Assembly: GCA_965649825.1 (NCBI GenBank)
Contig: OZ287694.1
Coordinates: forward strand, 806,001-870,000
Source: Penicillus capitatus
Taxonomy: Eukaryota; Chlorophyta
Direction of reading: 5' to 3'
Length of the DNA: 64,000 nt
The position numbers and the translations under genes were made by a program. Shown here piece by piece: positions 41,829-52,990 of the stretch. The stretch's first letter is position 1; each line of letters opens with the position of its first letter. Under the pieces are notes generated by a model. It saw only the letters and a list, made by a program, of their open reading frames with translations. It did not search any database and had not been told where the DNA came from.

Positions 41829-43867
41829 CTAAAAGAATATAGACGCGTTTGTCAAGGGTTTTGTCACCGAGAACATGTGACTAGGCCCGACAACTGGTCT
41901 CCGCATCGTCTGATCCATGTCCACATCGCTCAAAAAGGAAAGGACTGTGAATTCAATGATATGCAGCGAACGCCTTATCTTCAGTGCTGACAGAACTTTG
42001 CTGTCTGCAAGGACATTGTCGAAACAGTCGAATGCTAAAGCTTTGAATCTGAAAGCCACCAACGCATAGGGAACAGACTCTTTAAAGAAACAGGACAGGA
42101 TGCAGACCAAAGAGAGCCATGCTCTCTCTAGCAACGCATGTCGCACAGAACGAGGCAACAATGAGACAAGGGGGTTCGCATATCGCTCCCTCAAGAAACA
42201 GACAATTAAGCAGGAAGACCTGACAATGCACATTGGATTCAAGGCACGTTGTCTCTCTTTTTCTTCTCTAGATCATAACAGTTTCGCGCGACTCTCCGCG
42301 GAACGCTCAATTCCTCCGGGATCTTTACCGGAAATACGAAGTCAAACCCTAGGAATGACATGTCTCTCAACGATGCACGGGTCTTGCGGACCTCAGTACA
42401 TTTGCATAACATCTCGGCAACCAGATATTGTCCATTGGCCATGGAGGTCGGTGTTGACGTTGTTCGGTCAAGGGAAACATATGAGATGACAAGCAAGAGA
42501 CCTCTTTGCCCATCTGCGACGGAGATCTGGTCGGTTGACGCAGAAAAATGTGTGATCGTAATCACAGTCGCAGACGCAGTCGCGATCGAAGAAGTCTTCT
42601 AGATCCAGAGGACAATACACGCATCGAGAGTTCCATCACCTGAACCAGAGTTCGCCTGCTTTGTGCACCACCTACACTCTTGCGTTGTTCTCCTTGTTGT
42701 ACGATTCCGGCGATGGTTCTAGCTGCAACGCTGTCGCTCAACATGGTCGCGTAACGCACGTGCCGAGTTGAAAATCGATTAACGATGGACGATGCTTACA
42801 CACAGCTGTCACTGCAAAGACAACATGTTTAACACAAAAGAGCAGCATCTCACATTACGATGTCACAGTCAAAAAACAGGAGAGGGCGTTCTTTGTATCT
42901 TCTCTGTCACCCAATTGTCTAACCTCGATCCCGAAGCAGAATTGAGATACAGAGTGATGTTGAGCTCCTCGAGTTGCACAACACCAGCGGTTTGATCTCC
43001 TCTGAGATCACTCAGCAGTTCGCTGGAGGGGCGATTGGGTGCAGCGGGAGTGACAAAAAAGAAGTAGTGCTCCGTTTCTTCGATGGCTGGATTTTCAGCC
43101 AATATGGACACGAATGTCATGGGAATTCTGGACTCGAGTGTGAGTCGAGGAGGTGATGCCACAGGACATTCTGCAGTGGCATCGACGATTTCGTATTCAT
43201 TGAGGAAAATCTTGTTGGTCCATGCATCGTCTGGGGGTTGCTGATGGGTCTTGGCGGTGTCACTCCAGCAGGTTTGTCAATCAATAGTCGAACGAGACCT
43301 TCTGAAACTGCCAGTCCATCATCTCGAAACACGGCGGAGGCAATAATGGTATTGGATGTAAGATCGCTGCCATCGTCTCTGGCCTGTCCAGCTTGAGAAG
43401 AGAGGATTCGTGTTTTCGAGGAGCCATTTAATCCATCGGTGCGTTTTCTCCAGAACCTGAATGACCCGATAGATTCATGGATGCAATTGCTCCAGGGGCT
43501 TGGGACGAAGAAGGAGAGTCCGGTGGGGACGTCATTCTCTGGCCTGTTCAGAGCCTCCATGTGCAGGTCTGTGATGATCTGCATCAAACGGCAGACCATC
43601 AACAGACTCATGCACATGGGTAGCTATGGCCTGTTGGATATAGCTACGTGCAGGTCTGTGATGATCTGCATCAAACGGCAGACCATCAACAGACTCATGC
43701 ACACGGGTGTAGCTATGTACAAGGTCTGCGATGATCTGCATCAAAGGCAGACCATCGACAGACTCATGTACAGGCCTCTTGCCAAGCATGGTCTGGCTGT
43801 CTTCGTGCGTCGTAGGCGTCTCCTCTTCTACAGGAGATGCGAGCTGGCAGGCAGGTGACCTCTTCAC
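41829..43867 (-). CDS. Unknown gene of block B (better-preserved copy)
   Basis: Series of minus-strand exons: PTGLSFFVPSPWSNCIHESI, SNTIIASAVFRDDGLAVSEG with LVRLLIDKPAG, then NEYEIVDATAECPVASPPRL, FVSILAENPAIEETEHYFFF and LNITLYLNSASGSRLDN, and further VRYATMLSDSVAARTIAGIV, SFLGFDFVFPVKIPEELSVP and a last part LVSLLPRSVRHALLERAWLS with VAFRFKALAFDCFDNVLADS. Copy A has frame breaks where B is open, which supports B being, or recently having been, coding. It may be more than one gene. No family recognised. The region begins inside the R2-type repeat, next to the broken beta-helix gene. Confidence 0.35.
43562..43775. repeat. Three hairpin-forming repeat units (block B, R2 side)
   Basis: Reverse-complement counterparts of 16332-16531. 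Two adjacent units are nearly identical (GATGATCTGCATCAAACGGC, GTCTGC variant arm), suggesting local homogenisation in B that is not seen in A. Confidence 0.65.
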
Positions 43868-43879
43868 AGATCCATCGAT

Positions 43880-46078
43880 ATGGGGTCTGGCTCGATTTTG
43901 CTTCTTGCACGAGAGGTGATTGGCATCTGCTTCGGTCTGGATGGCTTCAGACGAATCTGGTACGGGGTCATCGATTGGGCTCGATTGACTGCTGTCCGGG
44001 TGATGGAGACGTAGGTCAGGTAGGCCACGTGACCAGAATACTCAGCAGTGCTCTCCTGGCAAAGTACAACGCGTTTTCATCGAGTGTCCACATCAGCGCC
44101 AGCCAGAAGGCAATGTAGAACGTCAGAACGGCAACGGGAACCAGCAGATGGATCACTGTTCGAATAACGGACCGAGCGGGTTCCTGTTCTGCACTGAAGA
44201 AACAGTCGATGGAGAGCACGATGCCCTCAGATGCGGCTCCACTCACAAAATCTGCCAATCGCATACACCGTAGACACCGGATCACGTCACGTCACGTCCT
44301 TACCTGCTGCCGAGAGCAACGAAAGCATCCACGTGTTCCAGTCTGCATTGATGGTCGCAGCGGCTGCCACAATTTGGAGAAAGTTGACCGTGATCTGACA
44401 GTCCAAGAGAGCGGTCAACAATGCAAGACAGGGTATGGATATGGCAGAGATGGCGCACTTTGAAGATCTCGACGATGTGGTTCTTGGCCAATGCTGGATC
44501 TTCTTTCATTCTCTTTTGGAGAGCGGCGGACATGATCAAGTCTGGATGGACGATCTCTGGCGGTACGTATCCACTCTGTAGCATTTCCACCATCTGAAAA
44601 TCGACCGGAACATCCGTCACATGCTGTTCGGCTTGCACAATTGGAATCCGATTCCTTCGGCTGACTCTCGAAGCCGTGGAGGGTGTCACACGTTTTCTGG
44701 GAAGATTGCTTCGAATGGCAAAGCACAAAAGACCGAACAGCACAATCAGAGAGAGCACGAAGAGTCCAGCTGCGGCGAAATCGCTGTAACACTTGCCGCA
44801 ATTGAAGGCATGTGAGCGTCCATATCCCGATTCGCACGATCCACAGAGAACACCCGTATATCCCTAGGCCATATCACTCCATTTATAGATATGTGGACGC
44901 CAGTCAATAGAGATCACTTTTTTGCACTGTGCTTCGGTGTATACCGTGTCCAGCGTCTCGTTGTAATCACAGCTGTCCACATCCTGCGTTGCCGCCACCA
45001 GATCCGCCTCACGCTCGGCGAAGCCGCAAGCCTCTTTCGAGAGACACTGTTGCATGTACTGCGAACACGGGATTCGGTGCCAGTATCCCTTGTCCGGGTG
45101 GATGACATCGGTCGTGCAGTTTCCATGTTCCGGACAAGGCACGCAGGCAGAGTGATTGGATTTGAAATTGCACTGCGATCCACTGCATTGCACACAGAGT
45201 GTGCCGTTCTCCTGGACAAACTCGCCAATCTGACAGCTAGCTCCGAACTTCGACTTCAATCAGAAGAGCTGGCAGTCCAGGTTCGCTGAAATTGATAGGA
45301 ATCTCGATGATCTGTCTGCGAAGACACCGCCGCCTTTAGCTTCAGCGCGGCACGCGGAGATCCACAGTTCGGAAGATCTCATACTCGATCCAGAAAGTGT
45401 TATTCCGCCTCCCGTCCTCGCCGTACAGCTCTTGATGAACACATCGATCACCGTTGCTGAACTGTTCTGCATCAAGGCCATCGACCGTCCAGATTGTGTG
45501 GCCACCTCGTCCCAAAAGCTGGCGTTGTCCACATGCAGATATGAATGTACGAGCAACAATGAACCACCAATGGATGCTTTGTTTTTTGAGAAGGAGCTCT
45601 GATGCACGTTCACGACTGAATTCTCCGAATGGATTCCACCTCCGGCTACAGTCGCCAGATTATGTCGCATTTCGCTGAGACAGATCGTCACACTGCTGTT
45701 CGCACGGCCAAAGATGCCAGCTCCGTATCTGGATCTACTGCCGTTGATGATCGATTCTTCGATTGTCAAGACACTCATCTGGTCTCCAAACAACGCTCCC
45801 CCTTGTTCACCCGCGGAGTTATTCCGAAAAATGACTTCTCTTGTACTGAATGTGGAGCCATGACTGTAAATGCCTCCACCGAGGTTGGCTGCACGGTTGG
45901 ATAAGACTGTGAAGTTCTCGAGCGCAGCGCTTGCTCTTTGGTAGACACTCAGTCCTGCTCCATTGCTTGCCGAGTTCGATTCAATGCGGCATCGACGCAT
46001 GAAAACAGTCGAGTTGTCTTCATGTGCAGGACCTCGTTGCACTGCTTCGACTGGCAGAGCTTCGGAAGACTTGTGCAC
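43880..46078 (-). pseudogene. Beta-helix/multi-TM surface protein, deleted copy
   Basis: Copy B of 13236-16473. The N-terminal beta-helix repeats (to ADRSSRFL) are intact, but 795 bp corresponding to 14008-14803 of A are gone at about 45299-45306. The deletion leaves a single CGAGATTC where A has two. A 4-bp AGCT duplication just after it (about 45235-45240) adds a frameshift and a stop. The Cys-rich and TM parts follow in their normal order. The intron ending in TAG is conserved. Confidence 0.75.
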
Positions 46079-46116
46079 ATTGGTGTAGATATGGCTTGTT
46101 GAGAGCCTCCATGTGC

Positions 46117-46235
46117 AGGTCTGTGATGATCTGCATCAAAGGCAGATCATCGACAGACTCATGCACATGGAGTAGCTATAGCTATGTACAAGGTCTGCGA
46201 TGATCTGCATCAAAGGCAGATCATCGACAGACTCA
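46117..46235. repeat. Two hairpin-forming repeat units (block B, R1 side)
   Basis: Reverse-complement counterparts of 13078-13197, with the same 10-bp arms and 7-nt loop. Confidence 0.65.
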
Positions 46236-46333
46236 TGTACGGGGATCTTAGCCAAGCATGCTCTGGCTGTCTTCGTGCGTCGTAGGCGTCTCCTCTTCGA
46301 CAGGAGATGCGAGCTGGCAGGCAGGTGATCTCT

Positions 46334-46800
46334 TTACAGATCCATCGATCGGATCTGGCTCGATTTCTTCGTGCACAAGAGGAGATTGGCATCTGCTTTG
46401 GTCAGGATGGCTTCAGACGATTTCGGTGCAGGATCATTGATGGTGCTTAACTGGTGGAGCTGGCGCAGTTGAGTGGCATTTTCAAAATCGGCTGGAATGG
46501 CTTTGACAGACTTGGCTGCAGAACCAAGGCAGGTAGCATTCCACACTGATCAACTACCAAGATGAACGTAGATCCTGCAAATATTACCGTTAGTCATTCG
46601 TCATGAGCCATCGTAATCTTACCGATGTCAAAGTCCGTGCTCAGCACGAGTGGGGGACCGTCGAAGGGCGCGGAAGGGATCCGAGGTACCTCGGCCATTC
46701 TTCTCGACAGCCGCGCGGCCAAGCGCTTTTCTGAGGCGTCTCTGACCGCGCGCGTCGTTGCACCATAGGGTGCCAGGCTGAACTGTGCGGCACGTCTTCG
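46334..46800 (-). CDS. Unknown small gene divergent from ycf39
   Basis: Minus-strand reading with an Arg/Ala-rich helical start (RAVRDASEKRLAARLSRRMA, then EVPRIPSAPFDGPPLVLSTD), an intron of about 50 nt after TDFDIG, and an exon AKSVKAIPADFENATQLRQL with SSEAIQTKADAN ending at 46334. Open in B, frameshifted in A. It shares the 21-bp palindrome promoter with ycf39. No family recognised; the exact start is not settled. Confidence 0.35.
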
Positions 46801-46822
46801 GCTGAGGCCGCGTAGAACAACG

Positions 46823-46843
46823 TGAGCCTCTGACAGAGGCTCA
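46823..46843. promoter_or_regulatory. 21-bp perfect palindrome in the ycf39 divergent promoter (copy B)
   Basis: TGAGCCTCTG-A-CAGAGGCTCA, 12 bp upstream of the ycf39 ATG. Both arms are unchanged in the block A copy (12470-12490) although the centre differs, which is expected if the palindrome matters. Confidence 0.4.
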
Positions 46844-46855
46844 GATGGGATCGCA

Positions 46856-48429
46856 ATGAAGATGCGGCGGCGACTGCGTCTCGACGGAAATGCTCAGCGG
46901 GAGTTCGCAGTCGCGAGAAAGAAAGAACAAGCGTTCGGAGAATGGATCGAAAGGCTCGACTTCGCTGTCAAATACCCGGATGGTGAGGTGACCCCTGGGC
47001 AGGATGAGTCAGCGACGAACGAGAGCCAAGGAAAGGCGTCCCCCGAAATCTCAGAGGGATCTCTGAAAAGACAGCATCTGTTCGGATCGCCAGCGAAGCC
47101 ACTTCGCCCGAAGCTTTTGAACCCGCAGTTGGAGAGAAGAATGTCTCGAGTCGCAGCATTCTTGTCGTCGGAGGAACGGGAACGCATGAGCGTCGGGTCT
47201 CCGCATCTCTCGACCCCACAACACCAAACAGCGTTACTCGTTCGTAGGTCGTGCGCAAGCCGTTGGATGGTGGGTACGACGTTCGCTGCATCGTCCTAGT
47301 ACGGCAGAATCCAGCAGACTTCATGCGGGACTGGGGTGCCACGACGGTTTTGGTGAGGCACTCGTATGGGGAGGCCCTCCTTTGTGCTAAATACGGATCG
47401 GTGTTTCTCGCAGGCCGATCTGACGAACCCCGCATCGCTACCTGCTGCAATGGTCGGAATTCATACCGTCATCGACTGCGCAACGGCACGGCCAGAAGAA
47501 TCGGCGCAGAAGCTCGATTGGGAGGGCAAAGTTGCTCTCATTCAATGCGCCCAAGTGTGACCAATGCAGAGGTCACACACCTTTCTTCACACACCTCTCC
47601 TGACGCAGGCGGTGGGGATTCAGCGATACATCTTCTTCTCCATCTTTAACTGCGACAAGCATCCAGAGGTCCCACTGATGAACATCAAGACCTGCACCGA
47701 GGAGTTCCTGGCAGAGAGTGGAATGAACTACACCATCTTCCGGTTGTGTGGATTCATGCAGGTTGGCCGGTCGTGTGCACACAAGGCAGCGATTGGGTGT
47801 TGACTTTATGCAGGCTATCATCGGAAACTACGCGGTTCCCATTATGGAAGAGACTCAGGTGTGGAGCACAGACGACGATACGCGCACGTCGTGCCTCGAC
47901 AGTCAAGACATCGCTCGTATGACGATGGCCGCTCTCCGCTACAGAGAGACATTTGGTAAGGGAAACGATGCCGGTCGATCCTTCTGATCCGTCATCGGCT
48001 GCTGCTCCAGGCAAGACGTTGACGTTGGCAGGGCCGAAGGCTTACACGACAGACGAGATCATCGAGATGTCCGAGAAGAGAGCGAATGCCACAGCGAAGG
48101 TTACAAAGGTCGGATGTCCATCACGGTGAAGACAAGAGACCGTCATGACAGGAGCACTCGTAGGTGCCTGTGGGCGTCCCGAAGGCAACACGGTCGTTTC
48201 TCCGCGGTCTTCAGTGGGCCAAAGACGCTGCCGATCGATTAGCCTTTGCCGAAGTGCTCTCTTCGAACGAAGTCTTAGCGCTGAGATGGAAGAGACCATG
48301 AAGCTGCTACGAATCGACCCGGCCTCCTTTACCACGGTTGAATCCTACTTGGACGAATATTTCAAACGCATCCTATCGAAATTGAAAGAGGTGGCCGCCA
48401 CAAGCAAGCAAACAGATTTCTACATATAA
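46856..48429 (+). CDS. ycf39: Ycf39/HCF244-like NAD(P)-binding protein, nuclear-encoded
   Basis: Atypical short-chain dehydrogenase of the Ycf39 family, which in plastids and cyanobacteria helps psbA translation and photosystem II assembly. After a basic N-terminal leader the Rossmann motif reads ILVVGGTGT, then GGYDVRCIV, NPADFMRDWGAT, ADLTNPASLPAAMVGIHTVI, DCATARPEESAQKLDWEGKV, YIFFSIFNCDKHPEVPLMNI, FRLCGFMQ, and MEETQVWSTDDDTRTSCLDS. About eight introns; 47555-47608 has a donor hairpin. The last exon shows two frames: FAEVLSSNEVL, then SAEMEETMKLLRIDPASF in the next frame, so there is a 1-base frameshift near 48262-48285 or an unseen splice. Confidence 0.82.
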
Positions 48430-48453
48430 CCCAGACATGTTGAAAAGATCGAT

Positions 48454-48526
48454 TGCTCGTGTCCGGGATTGAACCGGAGACCTTCTGCGTGTAAAGCAGA
48501 CGTGATAACCACTACACCACACGAAC
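48454..48526 (-). tRNA. tRNA-Val (UAC)
   Basis: Acceptor GTTCGTG pairs with CACGAGC (one G-U pair). D arm GTGTAGTGGTTATCAC, anticodon stem TCTGC/GCAGA with loop TTTACAC, T arm TCCGG/CCGGA with loop TTCAATC. The D arm and anticodon arm match the usual eukaryotic tRNA-Val almost base for base. No intron. It lies 25 bp after the ycf39 stop, in the opposite direction. Confidence 0.95.
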
Positions 48527-48579
48527 GTACGAACAAACGCATGAAGCGCGCTACATCGTTTCTTGTAGAAAGACGTGTT

Positions 48580-49700
48580 TTATGAAGACCTAGGATTGTT
48601 GGGTTTGTGCTGATCGTGAAAATGATCGAAGGGCAAGACATTAGATCCATAGGCAAAGCCACCACATGGCATGATGCGTCGAACGTGCGCATAATCGTGT
48701 TGAATACCGTAGATACTCTCTCGGACCTTCCGACAAAAATCTTCGAGTGGAAGACGCAGCGACGGATTTTCAAGGCTCTCCACATTCTCCAGTGCACCAT
48801 GGAGGAGAAACGCAAAGAGTGTTGTCAAAGGAACGGACCACAAGGCCACCGATAGCATCGACATCCAAGGAAATGTTGATATCCATGCCATCAGTGCTTG
48901 TTCCGTCAGACTGCCACATAATAGCGCATTCTCTCTCTACTCAATGGCCCAGGCAGGCGTTACCTGGAGAGGAGGGGATCATAGGGTGATGGTGCAGAGT
49001 AACATTCGAGGACAGCAATCCCATGGGACATACGGTCAAGGATGGCCGTCATGTTCGATGCCACGTACACATCGACACATTGCTTAGAGACGATATCCGT
49101 TAGGACTTGTAACGCAAAGGTTATGCGGTTCTTGCATTCGACCTAGAGATATCGTGGCATTCGGAGGCATCGATCAAAGGGATCGTACGATGGCGAAGAA
49201 CTCTGTAGGCGTGAGCATGCTGCATAGCTCGTCATGGACGACTTCCGTCGTTGTCAGCGATCCACGCAGGGCATGTGCCAGTACAAGGAGCCATTTTCCG
49301 AAACGCCGCTGCTCGAGTGTCGTCGTCAGACCTGTCATTGCCTAGAAACTGTCTAAACAGGGGCATCTCTGCTACAGCGTGTCACTACCAGTCGCATGAG
49401 ATCGTTCGTATGGGCCAGCAATACATGGAGCGTTGTCTCGGCTTGTCGACGCCGGGCATGCGATATATGATAACGTGTGAGAATCAAGGCTCCGACGCCG
49501 AACGTCGCAGACGCCGGCCATGCAATAGGACACACAGGGAGACGCAGACTGCCTTTGGAGAGATATCTCACAAACGCCACCACACCGCACATTCCTGCGT
49601 CAATACCAAATCCCTCATCGGCACAAAATCGCGCGAAAAATGGACCTGCAGCGCAAGACATTGACTGCACGGCTTTCCAGAAAGCAGCCTGCGTTACCAC
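48580..49700 (-). CDS. Unknown membrane-associated protein
   Basis: Exons on the minus strand: VVTQAAFWKAVQSMSCAAGP with FFARFCADEGFGIDAG; a hydrophobic part ATFGVGALILTRYHI; TLEQRRFGKWLLVLAHALRG; VECKNRITFALQVLTDIVSK with VDVYVASNMTAILDRM; and a last exon with helix SVALWSVPLTTLFAFLLHG and VRESIYGIQHDYAHVRRIMP. One or two membrane helices are likely. A peroxin-3-like or other organelle-membrane protein is imaginable but not supported by motifs. The 5' end may extend to about 49880. Confidence 0.35.
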
Positions 49701-50228
49701 CTGCCTGAGAACAGAAGATCAGGCCATGCCCACCTGCACGACTGCTTGTTCACTTTGGCAGTCGTCCAACGAGTATGTCTTGCCGTTCTGCCCTTTTGCG
49801 ACGAATCACATCCGCAATCTACTTCGCGCCATGACGCGGAGCCACCCTTGCAGTCAGTCTTACGCGTAGGCGGCTTGGCTGTTTTCTAGGATACTGCCCC
49901 GCGAGATTCTGCGTTGTCATCCTTGGCCGTGTCAGGTGGCGTTCTCTGTCACCATGCAACGGATATGACATGAGCCGTTTGACATGCCGCTCGTGACGTC
50001 GCTCAAAAGGCATTCCTTTTGGCGGCCGCGTTGCATGCCTTCGCCATACGTCTCCTCGACACCTTCTCCATTCTTCGCATCGACCCACATGCATCACTCA
50101 ACACAGCTAAGCAGCGATAAGACGCGTCAAAGATGTCCGTTCCAAGCGTCGTCGACATTAATGTACATCCTATCCATCCACGGGTGTCGTTGTTCATTCC
50201 TTCGGCCATTTTGCGATTGGTTTGAATC
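49701..50228. other. Region between the unknown gene and OEP80
   Basis: About 530 bp with no clear gene. It probably holds the 5' part of the divergent unknown gene (a reading ending VVQVGMA near 49720) and the OEP80 promoter. Open frames on the minus strand continuing into 50000-50650 are shadows of the OEP80 leader. Confidence 0.35.
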
Positions 50229-52676
50229 ATGCTGAACCCTACGAAACGTCTGATAGCGCCGCGCAAGCAACAGCCGCAGGCCAACCGTCCGCCTCGTCCA
50301 CCATTTTGGCTCCAAGCCCGCCGTATTGTTCTGCACGGAATCCGCACGGCGCGGCGACGTTTTGAGCACTTACATGCGCGCGGCTGCTTGGTGGTGCAGC
50401 AGTGTGTCGAAACGGTGTTGCCTCCTGATCTCTTGGCGCCATCCGTGATCCTGCGACTGACGGATCGCCCCTGTTGCAGCGTCTCGAATGCCATGGGCTC
50501 GCTCTTCGCCTCTCGCGGTATCCTCCCAAAGGCAGACAAATCCGAAGAGAAAGAGAAAAAGGAAGAAAAATTTTTCATCAGTGATGTCCTCGTGGTCGGT
50601 GTGGAAGGAGAGCTTAAACAAGTGGCGCACTCCGTTTTGACTGTTTTCCCCAACTTTAGCTACACATTGACAGAGATCAACAACGACATGCGCAAAGTAT
50701 TAGACACGGGATACTTTAAGGGTATTGCCGCATTCTCTGCTTTCTTCAATTCTGAGGTCTGGTCGATACGAAGGTTGCTGGCCAAGGCCAGAAGTGACGA
50801 GAGATGGCATCGTCCTGTACGTCGATGTGGAGCCCAATCCCGAAATCCGAGGCATTGTGTCGAAAGGAGCCAGTGCTTTGCCGCCCTCTGTTTTTGAAGA
50901 CGCTGTGAAGAATCTTCTGGGGAAGACGTTCAATTACAACGACTTTAGTGAAGCCATGCGTCAAGTTAATGACTGGTATTCAAAAGAAGGCGTCGTCGGG
51001 GAGGTCACTCTTTTTAACGTCCGTATGATAGCTATGAGAAGAGTGAGATTTAGGTGATTGATGCCAACTTTGATGAGCCCAACATTCCAGTGCTCACCAT
51101 ATCGGAACCGATCATCAATCGCATCGATCTGCGGTACTTTGATGCCAGGACAGGCGAAGCCAAGGAGGAGGGCAACGTCAAAACCGATGTCATTATGCGA
51201 CACGTGAGTACGAAGGTTGGCGGCGCCATGAACACCACAACGGCGCAACGGGATGTTGAAGCCATTTTTGCAACGGGACTCTTCGCCGACGTCAAAATCC
51301 TCATCAATCGCGATCCTGACCACGCCTACGAACCTGGCCGCGAATTGGAGACACCAAGAATAAACTTCCTCATCGATCTGTACGAAAACCCGAGGACGGG
51401 TGGGTTGGGTATCGGTGCTGGATGGTCAGCACAGTCCCTGACAGAAGGCAGCCTCCCAGGTCTGACACGAGATCGTTAAGAACGTTCCATAACGGGTGGT
51501 CGTGGAGGCAGGGTTCGTGGGAAACGTCGAGTATATAGAAAAGAACATGTTTGGCTTGGGACAGAAACTGATATCGCGAATGGAATTTGGTCAAGTTGAC
51601 AAACTCTTCAAGGTTAAGCCACAGGAGACGTCATCCTCTGAAGGCGTGCTCATGCTGTGATGTCAGGTGGAATACGATGAGCCTTGGATGCTGGGGGATA
51701 AACATCAGACACAGCGGACGTTCAGTGTGATGAATACGCGAACATCTGGCAATCCGTTCTACGCATCTGCAGCAGGAGCAACAGGCGTCGAGCGTTTTAA
51801 GACGGTCATTGGACGTCTCTTGGGAACGATCACCATGCAACGTTCCGTAACAGATCGCCTGAGAGCGACACTCGGTCTCACGGCACAGCGCATTACGTTG
51901 ATGGATAATAACTCCCGTGCCATTCGGCAAGATTTTACGCGTTCTCCGGTCAATGTCAGTGGCGATTTTCATGACCTCATGTTCGGTCCCTTCGTCAAAG
52001 TCTGCAGACTTCTGCCGCTCTGCAGATGAGAGACGGGGCGATTTAGGTTGCTTGTACTGGATGGGCGAATACGAACTTTGTGTTCACCGTCGATAAGGCC
52101 ATTCCCGTTCGGCGTGACTGGCTCAGCATTACTAAATGCACCGCCAGGGCTGAGAAGGTGTTTCGGTTGGGTCCCACTTCACTTGTCATCTATGCTAAGG
52201 GCGGTGCCACGGTCGGAAAGGTATGGGCAGTCCATACCTGCCCATCTTTTCTTTCAGCGGGGATGCAGTAGGTGCCACCTTATGAAGCCTTTCCTCTTGG
52301 AGGCATCAACTCCATCCGAGGCTACCGAGAAGGGAGCGTCGGGACGTCCTGTCATTTTGTTGAAGGAACAACCGAGCTACGTGTCCCGCTCGTCTCGAAT
52401 CTTCAAGGAACCGTTTTTGTCGACGCTGGATCCGATCTAAACACAGGAACGGGCGTCGTCGGCAATCCTGTATACCGCAACGCATCATCACGACGCCTGA
52501 TGTGACGTGATCTCGGTGTGTGTATCTAGGGCCGCACAATGAACAAACCTGGGCGTGGAATGGGCATTGGATTCGGTGTCCGTGTGGATTCGCCTGTGGG
52601 GCCATTGCGGCTGGAATGGGCATGGAACGATCAGAGATCACGATTATTTCACGCAGGATTCGGAGATCATCGATAG
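50229..52676 (+). CDS. OEP80: OEP80/Toc75-V type Omp85 outer-envelope protein
   Basis: Omp85-family beta-barrel that inserts or translocates proteins at the plastid outer envelope. An N-terminal basic leader is followed by POTRA-type modules: [16 protein letters not shown] with [31 protein letters not shown] with [11 protein letters not shown], and [20 protein letters not shown] with [12 protein letters not shown]. Barrel strands follow ([36 protein letters not shown]), then the conserved loop motif [16 protein letters not shown] and the last strands [20 protein letters not shown] with [11 protein letters not shown]. About eight introns, two with donor hairpins (51004-51053 and 52221 on). Start 50229 gives a long leader; 50493 (MGSLFASRG) is possible. 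Toc75 or mitochondrial Sam50 are less likely. Confidence 0.83.
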
Positions 52677-52990
52677 AATCCTCAACACGCTACGGCATCC
52701 GACAACAACGAAATCCCTTATAATAAACACGGTGTTATACAGGGTGGCGATGTGTGATGCGTGGGCGCGTTACTGTCATGTCATGTCATCGAAACGTCAC
52801 ATCACGTTTTGACGCGTCGTTCGTTCAACGCGACATTATATATCGACCGACGGACCGGTCCCGTCGTTGACATGACGTCCAGGCTCTCTCCCGACGCCGC
52901 CCATTCGACTGTGTCCCGCCATTGTCGTCCAAGGTCCCACCCACACTCTCCTAGAAACGCGGCGACGCGTCGTAAACACTTGTTTGCAGA
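52677..52990 (+). promoter_or_regulatory. Region upstream of clpC with a TATA-like element
   Basis: About 310 bp without a gene. TATATAT at 52837-52843 lies about 150 bp upstream of the clpC ATG and is the best TATA candidate. TGTCATGTCATG at about 52770 is a short direct repeat. Confidence 0.3.

Larger units (their letters stand above)
40203..47073 (-). repeat. Block B: source segment of the duplication
   Basis: The stretch from the last codons of U2A' to the second exon region of ycf39. Its reverse complement, cut between 41145 and 41144 and closed at its ends, gives block A. B contains about 490 bp (SMC1 exon, bidirectional promoter, U2A' exon 1) that A lacks, and lacks 795 bp that A has. 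Confidence 0.85.

Noticed and set aside
11142-47073. Blocks A and B as a transposable element
   Set aside because: No transposase, reverse transcriptase, terminal repeats or target-site duplication; the borders fall inside ordinary genes (U2A' and ycf39).
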